Source: an uncultured Lachnospiraceae bacterium
GTDB lineage: Bacteria > Bacillota > Clostridia > Lachnospirales > Lachnospiraceae
Assembly: GCA_910585255.1 (NCBI GenBank)
Contig: CAJUEI010000048.1
Span: 1-12,480, forward strand
Direction of reading: 5' to 3'
DNA: 12,480 nt
The position numbers and the translations under genes are program-made. Position 1 is the first letter of the stretch. Every line of letters starts with the position of its first letter. This document shows positions 1 through 7,074 of the stretch, piece by piece. A model generated the notes under the pieces. The model searched no databases. It was not told where the DNA came from and worked only from the letters and a program-made list of their open reading frames with translations.

Positions 1-56
1 GCACGAAAGAACCGTGCCTAAGTGCCGGCGGGAAGCAATACCCCTGCAGAGATTCT
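1..56 (-). repeat. Partial hairpin element, left copy (inverted relative to the copy at 500-638)
   Basis: Bases 18-56 are the reverse complement of 515-553 with a single mismatch (base 49 against 522). Read on the minus strand, the shared part runs into GGCACTTAG and then a hairpin GCACG-GTTCTTT-CGTGC (bases 17 to 1). The right copy has ATGCT-GTCTTTT-AGCAT at the same place. This is therefore one arm plus the apical hairpin of a second copy, whose other arm should lie to the left of the window. Similarity fades after base 56, though TATCATACC at 63-71 still loosely resembles the right copy. The repeat is seen directly; whether it acts as RNA or DNA is unknown. Confidence 0.75.
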
Positions 57-126
57 GCCTATCATACCAGCTGTTTCTTTCAGCAGAAAAGTTATTTTGT
101 ACCTATCTGAGAAAAGAAATCGAAGA

Positions 127-395
127 TTTTTAATATAAAGATAAAAATATAAATTTTATGTTTTCATTTTTATATAAATATAACACTATGAATTTTTTAA
201 CTTTATCTTTATGTAAAGATGATACCTATAAATTTTGTAATATTGTCGTTATATAAAGATAACGCCTATAAATTTTTCAATTTTACTTTTAATATGAAGG
301 CAGCAAATATAAATTTTATCGTTTCATCTTTTATATAGGGATAATGTCTAGAAATTCTGTCATTTTGTTTTTTTATATGAAATACAAAATTTATT
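127..395. repeat. Degenerate AT-rich tandem repeat, about 40-bp period, 6-7 units
   Basis: Two anchor motifs alternate at a nearly constant period. The first, ATATAAAGATAA or a close variant, starts at 133, 172, 211, 251, 292, 333 and 375. The second, TATAAATTTT or a variant, starts at 148, 187, 227, 267, 308 and 349. Unit lengths are 39, 39, 40, 41, 41 and 42 bp, and the last unit is badly decayed. There are no unique spacers between identical repeats, so it is not a CRISPR array. No open reading frame crosses it. A period near four helical turns would put the AT motifs on one face of the helix, which suggests intrinsic bending or protein binding, but that is inference. Confidence 0.75.
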
Positions 396-499
396 TTACT
401 ATTATAAGATGGATGAATTTCTATAAATAAATGAATAATAAGAAAATAATTTTTAGTTTATCAAGATCTGCAAAAGCGATATCCCAGTTGGAATAGACA

Positions 500-638
500 G
501 GGGGTAGGATCAAGAGAATCTTTGCAGGGGTATTGCTTCCCGCCGGCACTTAGATGCTGTCTTTTAGCATCTTATGTGCCCGCTGCGAGGAAGCCTTAGT
601 GCGAACGGCCCCAGCAAAGAATCTCTTGATCCTACCCA
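500..638 (+). repeat. Long quasi-palindromic hairpin element, right copy; possible structured RNA
   Basis: The sequence folds into one long interrupted hairpin. The outer stem pairs 502-525 with 614-637 (24 positions, one mismatch). Inside it GGGG 527-530 pairs with CCCC 609-612, GCTTCC 535-540 with GGAAGC 589-594, GGCAC 545-549 with GTGCC 576-580, and GATGCT 553-558 with AGCATC 566-571 around the loop GTCTTTT. Asymmetric internal loops lie at 581-588 and 595-608. No T-run follows, so it is not an ordinary terminator. It matches no riboswitch class I can name. It could be a small RNA, an RNA leader of the tilS operon, or a REP/MITE-like mobile repeat. An inverted partner at 1-56 favours a dispersed repeat family. 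Confidence 0.7.
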
Positions 639-690
639 CGTCCGGTACACAACGATTAGTATTTCCTACATAAAGAAGGCAGGAACCCAT

Positions 691-2190
691 ATGATACAGA
701 AAGTAGAAGAATATTGTAAAAAAAATAGAATAATTAACAAAGGCGATAAAATTATCATCGGACTATCCGGTGGAGCGGATTCTGTCTGCCTTTTTTTCGT
801 GCTGTTAGCTATTCAAAAAAAATATAATCTAACCTTACAGGCACTCCATATCCACCATGGGATTCGTGGATCAGAAGCAGATCGGGATGCTGCTTTTGCA
901 GAAGAACTCTGCCGACAGCATCAGATCCCCTGTATAATAGAACGATATCCTGTGTTATCTTTAGCAGAACAACAAGGAATTTCAGTAGAAGCAGCAGGCA
1001 GACAGATTCGCTATCGGGCAATGGAGCAGCTTCGAAAGAAACTGGGATTTACAAAGATTGCCGTTGCCCATCACAGAAATGATCAAGCAGAAACTATTTT
1101 ATTTCATCTTTGCCGTGGAAGCGGGCTTGCAGGTCTTCGAGGGATGCAGCCTTCCCAGGGAAAAATTATCCGCCCGCTGCTATTTCTAAATCGATTGGAA
1201 ATTGAATCCTTTTTAAAAGAAAGAAATCAAGACTGGTGTATGGATTCTACAAATTTGGAAAATAATTATAGCAGAAACTTTCTTAGGAATCAGATTCTGC
1301 CTTTGCTTGCAGAGGAGATTAATGCAGAGACAGTGGAACATATTGCTTCTGCAGGAGAGATTCTTGGGGAGGCGTATCATTACATACAAAAGGAGGCAAA
1401 ACATTGGGCAGATAGATTAGTAAGAAAGAGAGAAGAAGGAAGGGTAGAACTAAATAGAGAGGGATTACTGTTATTGGAACCTTTTTTACGGAAAGAACTT
1501 TATCGGCAGCTTTTAGAAGAAACAGGAGGTCTGCGGGATATTACAGCGGTTCATTTGAAGCGGATAGATAAACTGCTTTTTGAAACGGTAGGGCATCAAA
1601 TCGATCTCCCAAATAACAGGAGGTTCCTTTGTACCTATCAGGCGTTGCTGCTTGAACGAAAGGAACAGTCGGAAGAAATCAAGACAGACATTTCTTTCAG
1701 CAGGGTTTTGGCGTATGGAGAAACATATGTTCTTCCGTCTGGGGCAGTACTTTCCGTTGGGATACCAGAGGAAATCAATCAGTTTTGCCTAAAAAATGGG
1801 ATAAAAAGAGAAAAAATTATGGAAGAAAATCCCTGTACGAAATGCTTCGATTATGATACAATAAAGGATACTCTTAAGTTGCGTACACGAGAGGTAGGGG
1901 ACTATCTGGAGCTTGGGGCTGGATTTGGCAGAAAATCACTGAAAAAATATTTTATTGATAAGAAAATTTCTAGAGAGGAAAGGGATCGGATTCCTTTAAT
2001 TGCGGAGGGAAAGCATATTCTTTGGGTGATTGGTTATCGGATCAGTGCCGGATATAAAGTAACAGAGACTACCAAAACAATACTACAAATAAAAATAAAC
2101 GGAGGACAAAAAGATGGCAGAGAAGATTCGTGTATTATTGGACGAAACACAAGTAGAACAGACGATAGCAAAGTTGGCGGAACGGATTAG
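691..2190 (+). CDS. tilS: tRNA(Ile)-lysidine synthase TilS
   Basis: TilS uses ATP and lysine to convert C34 of the CAU-anticodon tRNA-Ile to lysidine, which switches decoding from AUG to AUA. The PP-loop ATP-binding motif SGGADS is at residues 26-31, followed by the HHGIRGSEADRD, AGRQIRYRAM and AHHRNDQAETILFH blocks of the catalytic domain. The C-terminal TilS domain spans about residues 395-465 (LKLRTREVGDYLELG). ATG 691 is chosen because homology begins at MIQKVEEYCKKN and AAGGCAGG lies just upstream. An in-frame ATG at 574 would translate the hairpin element. The protein is 499 residues. Its last 25 codons overlap hpt, and the tail after YKVTETTK looks non-conserved, as if an ancestral stop near 2100 was lost. 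First gene of a probable tilS-hpt-ftsH operon. Confidence 0.95.
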   Translation: MIQKVEEYCKKNRIINKGDKIIIGLSGGADSVCLFFVLLAIQKKYNLTLQALHIHHGIRGSEADRDAAFAEELCRQHQIPCIIERYPVLSLAEQQGISVEAAGRQIRYRAMEQLRKKLGFTKIAVAHHRNDQAETILFHLCRGSGLAGLRGMQPSQGKIIRPLLFLNRLEIESFLKERNQDWCMDSTNLENNYSRNFLRNQILPLLAEEINAETVEHIASAGEILGEAYHYIQKEAKHWADRLVRKREEGRVELNREGLLLLEPFLRKELYRQLLEETGGLRDITAVHLKRIDKLLFETVGHQIDLPNNRRFLCTYQALLLERKEQSEEIKTDISFSRVLAYGETYVLPSGAVLSVGIPEEINQFCLKNGIKREKIMEENPCTKCFDYDTIKDTLKLRTREVGDYLELGAGFGRKSLKKYFIDKKISREERDRIPLIAEGKHILWVIGYRISAGYKVTETTKTILQIKINGGQKDGREDSCIIGRNTSRTDDSKVGGTD

Positions 2191-2644
2191 TCAGGATTAT
2201 AAAGGGAAAGAGATTCATCTAATCTGTGTGCTAAAAGGCGGAGTTTTTTTTACCTGTGAGTTGGCAAAGCGAATCAGTGTACCAGTGACACTTGACTTTA
2301 TGTCTGTGTCAAGTTATGGAGCTGGGACGTCCTCTAGCGGAGTGGTAAAGATTGTAAAAGATTTAGATGAATCGATTACTGGAAAAGAAGTTTTAATTGT
2401 AGAAGATATTATTGATTCCGGCAGAACACTTAGTTATCTGATGAAGCTGTTAAAGCAGAGAAATCCGGCCTCTGTTAAGCTGTGTACAATGTTAGATAAG
2501 CCGGAGAGAAGAGTGGTGGAGGATGTAGTAGTGGACTATGTGGGATTTCATATTCCGGATCAGTTTGTAGTAGGATATGGATTGGATTACAATCAAAGGT
2601 ATCGGAATCTTCCCTATATCGGTGTAGTGGAGCTGGAAGAGTAA
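2114..2644 (+). CDS. hpt: Hypoxanthine(-guanine) phosphoribosyltransferase
   Basis: This purine-salvage enzyme joins hypoxanthine or guanine to PRPP, giving IMP or GMP in the cytoplasm. The 176-residue length is normal for the family. The PRPP-binding loop VLIVEDIIDSGRT lies at residues 93-105, with the acidic pair E97-D98. An early LKGGVFF segment and a C-terminal DYVGFHIPDQFVVGYGLDY segment are also typical. The start at 2114 is fixed by GGAGG at 2101-2105 with an 8-base spacer. This start lies inside the end of tilS (77-bp overlap, different frame), so translation may be coupled. ftsH starts 46 bp downstream. The order tilS-hpt-ftsH is conserved across Firmicutes, which supports both calls. 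Confidence 0.96.
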   Translation: MAEKIRVLLDETQVEQTIAKLAERISQDYKGKEIHLICVLKGGVFFTCELAKRISVPVTLDFMSVSSYGAGTSSSGVVKIVKDLDESITGKEVLIVEDIIDSGRTLSYLMKLLKQRNPASVKLCTMLDKPERRVVEDVVVDYVGFHIPDQFVVGYGLDYNQRYRNLPYIGVVELEE

Positions 2645-2690
2645 AAAAGCAGCAGGGAAAGAGAGCAGATATGCCAAGAGGAGGTAACAA

Positions 2691-4505
2691 TTGAGAACAA
2701 AGGGAATGGGTATTTATATTATCCTGATGGTAGTGATTGTGCTGATTATGTTTTGGTCAACGAATGGAAATATTCGGACGGACGGCTATACGTACAATCA
2801 ATTTTTAGCAGATTTGGAACGGGAAAATGTACTTGGTGTTACGATTAAACCGAATGGAAACGGAGAAGTTCCTACAGGGGAAATAGAAGTTTCTCTTGCC
2901 GGCGGAGGAAATCGCTCGATCTATGTAGCAGATGTAAAAGATGTGATTCAGGATTTAAATCGGTATGGTGTGGATTATCGGCAGGAAGACGTACAGAGAG
3001 AAAGCGTATTTTTAACTACGGTTCTCCCTATTCTAATCTGTGCTGTGGTAATATTTGTTATTTTTAGTATGATGAATAGCCAGATAGCAAGCGGGAGCAG
3101 CGGAAATGCCAGAATGATGAATTTTGGAAAAAGCCGGGCACGAATGGTAGTGGATACAGCAAAAAAAGTAACATTTAAAAACGTTGCAGGTCTGGATGAA
3201 GAAAAAGAAGAATTAAAAGAGATTGTGGATTTTTTAAAGAGTCCTAAGAAATATCTGCAGGTAGGGGCAAGAATTCCGAAAGGAGTTATTTTGGTGGGTC
3301 CTCCCGGAACTGGTAAGACGCTTTTGGCAAAGTCGGTGGCAGGAGAAGCAGGTGTTCCGTTTTTTAGTATATCAGGATCGGATTTTGTAGAGATGTTTGT
3401 AGGTGTCGGTGCATCTCGAGTGCGGGATTTATTTGAAGAAGCAAAGAAAAATGCTCCTTGTATTGTCTTTATTGATGAGATTGATGCAGTGGCAAGGAGG
3501 CGCGGTACTGGTATGGGTGGCGGTCATGATGAGAGAGAACAGACCTTAAACCAACTTTTGGTAGAGATGGACGGATTCAGTGCCAATGAGGGAATTATTG
3601 TGATGTCGGCAACCAACCGGGTGGATATTTTAGATCCGGCTATATTAAGACCAGGACGATTTGATCGAAAAGTAATGGTCGGAAGACCAGATGTAAAAGG
3701 GCGGGAGGAGATTTTAGGAGTTCATGCTAAGAATAAGCCTCTTGCGGAAGATGTAGATTTAAAGGAGATAGCCAGAACGACAGCGGGATTTACCGGGGCG
3801 GATTTGGAGAATTTATTAAATGAGGCAGCGATTGCAGCAGCAAGAGACAACCGAGTATTTATTACAGCGGGAGATGTCAAGGGATCGTTTGTAAAAGTTG
3901 GAATCGGTGTGGAGAAAAAGAGCCGGGTCATCTCGGAGAAAGAAAAGAAGATTACAGCTTATCATGAGGCAGGGCATGCGATTTTATTCCATAAGCTGCC
4001 GGATGTAGGACCGGTTTACTCCGTTTCGATTATTCCTACCGGAATTGGGGCAGCGGGTTATACGATGCCGCTTCCAGAAAAGGATGAAATGTTTAATACA
4101 AAGGGGCGGATGCTGCAGGATATTATGGTGGATTTGGGAGGACGGATTGCGGAAGAGATGATATTTGACGATATTACTACTGGAGCATCACAGGATATTA
4201 AACAGGCAACTAAAATTGCCCGTGCTATGATTACTAAATATGGAATGTCCGATAAAATAGGACTGATTCATTATGGAGAGGATGATGACGAAGTATTTAT
4301 CGGAAGAGATTTGGCACATACCAGATCGTATGCGGAGAATACCGCAACTTTGATTGATGGGGAAGTAAAAAGAATTGTAGACGATTGTTATGAGAAGGCA
4401 AAGTTAATCCTAAAAGAGAATGAAGGGGTACTTCATAAGTGTGCAGCACTTCTTTTGGAAAAGGAAAAAATTGACCAGAAGGAATTTGAGGGGCTGTTTG
4501 CATAA
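2691..4505 (+). CDS. ftsH: ATP-dependent zinc metalloprotease FtsH (TTG start)
   Basis: FtsH is a hexameric membrane-anchored AAA+ protease that extracts and degrades damaged membrane proteins and some regulators. The 604-residue protein has TM1 at about residues 7-23, an extracytoplasmic domain to about 104, and TM2 at about 106-128. The Walker A motif GPPGTGKT is at 203-210, Walker B ends in D262-E263, and the second region of homology reads NRVDILDPAILRPGRFDR. The zinc site HEAGH is at 425-429, with D502 in TGASQD as the probable third ligand. The start is TTG 2691: AGAGGAGG ends at 2684, six bases upstream, whereas the first in-frame ATG (2706) would be 21 bases away. Probably the last gene of the tilS-hpt-ftsH operon. 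All key residues are intact. Confidence 0.97.
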   Translation: MRTKGMGIYIILMVVIVLIMFWSTNGNIRTDGYTYNQFLADLERENVLGVTIKPNGNGEVPTGEIEVSLAGGGNRSIYVADVKDVIQDLNRYGVDYRQEDVQRESVFLTTVLPILICAVVIFVIFSMMNSQIASGSSGNARMMNFGKSRARMVVDTAKKVTFKNVAGLDEEKEELKEIVDFLKSPKKYLQVGARIPKGVILVGPPGTGKTLLAKSVAGEAGVPFFSISGSDFVEMFVGVGASRVRDLFEEAKKNAPCIVFIDEIDAVARRRGTGMGGGHDEREQTLNQLLVEMDGFSANEGIIVMSATNRVDILDPAILRPGRFDRKVMVGRPDVKGREEILGVHAKNKPLAEDVDLKEIARTTAGFTGADLENLLNEAAIAAARDNRVFITAGDVKGSFVKVGIGVEKKSRVISEKEKKITAYHEAGHAILFHKLPDVGPVYSVSIIPTGIGAAGYTMPLPEKDEMFNTKGRMLQDIMVDLGGRIAEEMIFDDITTGASQDIKQATKIARAMITKYGMSDKIGLIHYGEDDDEVFIGRDLAHTRSYAENTATLIDGEVKRIVDDCYEKAKLILKENEGVLHKCAALLLEKEKIDQKEFEGLFA

Positions 4506-4564
4506 CGGGTTGGTAAAAATATAATGTGGTTAAGGAAAGGGAAGGCGTGTATGGTGTGAGATTT

Positions 4565-4590
4565 ACCAAAAAATAGGAGGTTTTTTTGGT
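4565..4590 (+). other. AT-rich hairpin with an AGGAGG sequence in its loop
   Basis: ACCAAAAAA at 4565-4573 pairs perfectly with TTTTTTGGT at 4582-4590 around the loop TAGGAGGT. The loop contains a full Shine-Dalgarno match, but no plausible gene follows: the nearest reading (TTG at 4586) stops after eight codons. The 5' side (TTTACCAA, 4562-4569) can alternatively pair with TTGGTAAA at 4510-4517, just after the ftsH stop. The stem is weak in GC and the structure may have no function. Confidence 0.35.
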
Positions 4591-4628
4591 AGATTTGTGC
4601 ACACTTTTATAGATGTATTTGTTATACT
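4586..4628 (+). promoter_or_regulatory. Possible sigma-A promoter(s) between ftsH and the GH13 gene
   Basis: Two overlapping candidates are visible. TTGGTA at 4586-4591 with TATAGA at 4608-4613 has a 16-base spacer. TATACT at 4623-4628 is a good -10 box but has no convincing -35 box at 17 bases. Either would start an RNA of about 95-120 bases ending at the terminator at 4698-4729, or the leader of the GH13 gene. This is by inspection only. Confidence 0.35.
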
Positions 4629-4697
4629 AAAGAACGTAACCCCCCAATACATGAAAAAGTTTTTGCTACACCCCATAAGAAATGAAATACCTTCTCC

Positions 4698-4729
4698 AAA
4701 AGGACAGCTTTGTAGCGGCTGTCCTTTTT
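4698..4729 (+). terminator. Intrinsic terminator 1 (between ftsH and GH13 gene)
   Basis: AAAAGGACAGC (4698-4708) pairs perfectly with GCTGTCCTTTT (4718-4728) around a 9-base loop and runs into five Ts at 4725-4729. This is a textbook rho-independent terminator. It could end the tilS-hpt-ftsH transcript or a short RNA started from the promoter-like sequence at 4586-4628. Confidence 0.85.
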
Positions 4730-4786
4730 ATGTACGCGGACGTCCAAAGGAATGATGTCAGTAGAGCTGATGGATGCCCGGCACAG

Positions 4787-4828
4787 CGAGTAGGGGAAGT
4801 AACTTGTAACCTTCTCTACTCGATTTTT
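4787..4828 (+). terminator. Intrinsic terminator 2 or attenuator just before the GH13 gene
   Basis: CGAGTAG at 4787-4793 pairs with CTACTCG at 4816-4822, and the stem continues inward through G-T wobbles. TTTTT follows at 4824-4828. The T-run ends only 32 bases before the GH13 start codon and 17 bases before its ribosome binding site, leaving no room for a promoter after it. GH13 transcripts must therefore read through, which makes an attenuation role plausible. Confidence 0.75.
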
Positions 4829-4860
4829 GCTGTAATGATAAGATAAGAGAGGTGTCAGCA

Positions 4861-6963
4861 ATGGAAGTGAATTTATATAATAAAAGCCTTGTAGAAAAGG
4901 TACAGCTTTATGCCCTGATGATGAGTCCGGTATTGGACAGAGAGTCTCTGTATTCAGATTGTACCGAGGAATATGTAAAGCCGGCAGAGCCAATGGAGGG
5001 AGACGAAGTTACTATCTATCTGCGTACCGGAAGAAATAATCCAGAACATGTTTTTCTTTTGACAGATGAGCAGCGGATGGAGATGCAGTATGAGCGTTCG
5101 GAGGGAATTTTTGATTTTTATTATGCAAAGGTAACAATGGGAAGACGACCATTTCACTATTGTTTTGAAGTGGTAACAGGATGTATGAATTGTTATTATA
5201 ATCAGAGGGGTGTAATGAGCGAACGTCAGGACTATTATAACTTTAAATTAATACCTGGATTAAAGACACCGGATTGGGCAAAGGGAGCGGTGATCTATCA
5301 GATCTTTGTCGATCGTTTTTGCAATGGAGATCCGTCTAATGATCCATTGGATCGGGAATATTCCTATATCGGTGAGGGGATTCGGCAGATAAAGGATTGG
5401 GATAAATATCCAGATGCAATGGATGTCCGGTCTTTTTATGGCGGAGATCTGCAGGGAGTAATGGATAAATTGGACTATCTGCAGGGGCTGGGGATAGACG
5501 TGATTTATTTTAATCCGCTGTTTGTCTCGCCGTCCAATCACAAATATGATATACAAGACTATGATTATATCGATCCGCATTTTGGACGAATAGTAAAAGA
5601 TGAGGGGGAGACATTGATTGAATGGGATAACAGCAATTCTCATGCTTCCCGTTATATCTGTCGAGTAACAGATAAAGAAAATTTAGAGGCAAGCAACCAG
5701 CTTTTTATTGAACTGGTGGAGGAGGTGCATCGGCGTGGAATGAAGGTGATTATTGACGGTGTATTTAATCACTGTGGTTCATTTAATAAGTGGTTAGACA
5801 GAGAATGTATCTACCAGAATCAGGAGGGATATGAATCAGGTGCCTATATTGATGAATATAGTCCATATCATGACTATTTTAGTTTTAGTGATCGCTTTCG
5901 GTTTCCTTATAACGATTCCTATGACGGCTGGTGGGGGCATGATACGCTTCCAAAGCTAAATTATGAGGCATCTCCTCAACTGGTAGAAGAAATTCTGCGG
6001 ATTGCAAGGAAGTGGGTTTCTCCGCCGTTTAATGCGGATGGCTGGCGGCTGGACGTAGCTGCTGATTTAGGACACAGCCCGGAATATAATCATTTTTTTT
6101 GGAGAAAGTTTCGAGAGGCGGTAAAGGAGGCAAATCCTAATGCAATTATATTGGCAGAACACTATGGCGATCCCTGCAGTTGGTTAGAGGGCGGGGAATG
6201 GGACACCGTAATGAACTATGATGCCTTTATGGAGCCGATTACTTGGTTTTTAACCGGAATGGAAAAACACAGTGACGAATATCGAGGGGATCTGTTAGGA
6301 AATGCCCGATCCTTTTTTGATGCAATGTCTCACCATATGTCACGGTTTACTGCACAGTCTATGCAGGTAGCAATGAATGAGCTTTCCAATCACGATCACT
6401 CCCGATTTTTAACACGAACCAATCATCGGGTGGGGCGGACAGCTTATGCCGGACCAGAGGCAGCAAGTGAAGGAATTAATAAGGCGGTTTTCCGCTCTGC
6501 GGTTGTCATCCAGATGACTTGGGTAGGGGCTCCTACCATTTATTATGGAGATGAGGCAGGGGTATGCGGATGGACCGATCCAGATAACCGGCGTACTTAC
6601 CCGTGGGGAAAAGAAGATTTGGAGTTAATTGAATTTCATCGGCAGATTATTCGGATTCATAAAGAGAATCCAGCGTTGATGAGAGGGTCTTATCATCCTT
6701 TGATTATCGGAAACCAGTGTCTTTCCTATGGACGGTTTAAGGGAAAGAACCGGATTGCGGTTATGGTTAATAACAGTCAGGAGGAGGTAACACTGTATGT
6801 ACCAGTCTGGAAGCTGGGAGTGGAGCCAAATTCTGTAATGGAAGTATTGATGCACAGTACATCTGACGGTTATACCTGTGAGGGAGAGGGATATATTGTA
6901 AAAAATAATGTGATTAAAGTGGTATTAGGTGCGTTTTCTTCCATGGTGGTGCGGGAGAAATAA
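4861..6963 (+). CDS. GH13 alpha-glucan hydrolase (neopullulanase / cyclomaltodextrinase-like)
   Basis: A 700-residue alpha-amylase-superfamily enzyme that should cleave alpha-glucosidic bonds in maltodextrins or related glucans. Residues 1 to about 135 look like a beta-rich N-terminal domain. The catalytic barrel starts near W139 (WAKGAVIYQIFVDRFCNGDP). DGVFNH is at 299-304. The nucleophile is D398 in GWRLDVA, the acid/base is E433 in ILAEHYG, and the stabilising Asp is D512 in SNHDHSR, so the active site is complete. About 35-40 extra residues (DEGETL to NLEASNQ) interrupt the stretch between IDPHFG and FIELVEEVHRRG. No signal peptide is seen, so it is cytoplasmic. ATG 4861 is chosen over GTG 4852 because AGAGG ends at 4852, eight bases upstream. 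Exact substrate and subfamily are uncertain. Confidence 0.9.
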   Translation: MEVNLYNKSLVEKVQLYALMMSPVLDRESLYSDCTEEYVKPAEPMEGDEVTIYLRTGRNNPEHVFLLTDEQRMEMQYERSEGIFDFYYAKVTMGRRPFHYCFEVVTGCMNCYYNQRGVMSERQDYYNFKLIPGLKTPDWAKGAVIYQIFVDRFCNGDPSNDPLDREYSYIGEGIRQIKDWDKYPDAMDVRSFYGGDLQGVMDKLDYLQGLGIDVIYFNPLFVSPSNHKYDIQDYDYIDPHFGRIVKDEGETLIEWDNSNSHASRYICRVTDKENLEASNQLFIELVEEVHRRGMKVIIDGVFNHCGSFNKWLDRECIYQNQEGYESGAYIDEYSPYHDYFSFSDRFRFPYNDSYDGWWGHDTLPKLNYEASPQLVEEILRIARKWVSPPFNADGWRLDVAADLGHSPEYNHFFWRKFREAVKEANPNAIILAEHYGDPCSWLEGGEWDTVMNYDAFMEPITWFLTGMEKHSDEYRGDLLGNARSFFDAMSHHMSRFTAQSMQVAMNELSNHDHSRFLTRTNHRVGRTAYAGPEAASEGINKAVFRSAVVIQMTWVGAPTIYYGDEAGVCGWTDPDNRRTYPWGKEDLELIEFHRQIIRIHKENPALMRGSYHPLIIGNQCLSYGRFKGKNRIAVMVNNSQEEVTLYVPVWKLGVEPNSVMEVLMHSTSDGYTCEGEGYIVKNNVIKVVLGAFSSMVVREK

Positions 6964-6966
6964 AAA

Positions 6967-7023
6967 AACAGATTTTATCAGGGGTGATTCGGTATCAATA
7001 GCTGGGAATCGCCCCCGTCTGTT
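6967..7023. other. Strong hairpin after the GH13 gene; T-tail only on the minus strand
   Basis: GGGGTGATTC (6981-6990) pairs with GAATCGCCCC (7006-7015) with one wobble, and an outer stem pairs AACAGA (6967-6972) with TCTGTT (7018-7023). On the plus strand the hairpin is followed by CTTAGAATACG, with no T-run. On the minus strand it runs into TTTTTTT (complement of 6962-6968), a proper intrinsic-terminator tail. On the plus strand it may stabilise or weakly end the GH13 transcript. On the minus strand it would stop antisense transcription into that gene. Confidence 0.6.
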
Positions 7024-7074
7024 CTTAGAATACGCAGGATAAAAAAGGATTATAAATAAAGAAAGGATTGAAAG

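Noticed and set aside
127..395. CRISPR array
   Set aside because: The repeats are contiguous, degenerate and AT-rich with no unique spacers, and no cas genes are present.
500..638. Known riboswitch, T-box, 6S RNA or 5S rRNA
   Set aside because: None of the conserved core sequences of those classes that I know could be found. The fold is a single long interrupted hairpin.
574..690. N-terminal extension of tilS from an in-frame ATG at 574
   Set aside because: These 39 codons would translate the hairpin element. TilS similarity begins at the ATG at 691, which has AAGG/AGG sequence just upstream.
4613..4630. Five-codon ORF ATG...TAA as a leader peptide
   Set aside because: No ribosome binding site is correctly placed and it overlaps the -10 candidate of the promoter.
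4651..4755. 34-codon ORF (starts MKKFLLHPIRNE, contains CSGC)
   Set aside because: There is no ribosome binding site before the ATG (the upstream bases are CCCCCC), and a third of it is the terminator hairpin 4698-4729. It would need conservation evidence.
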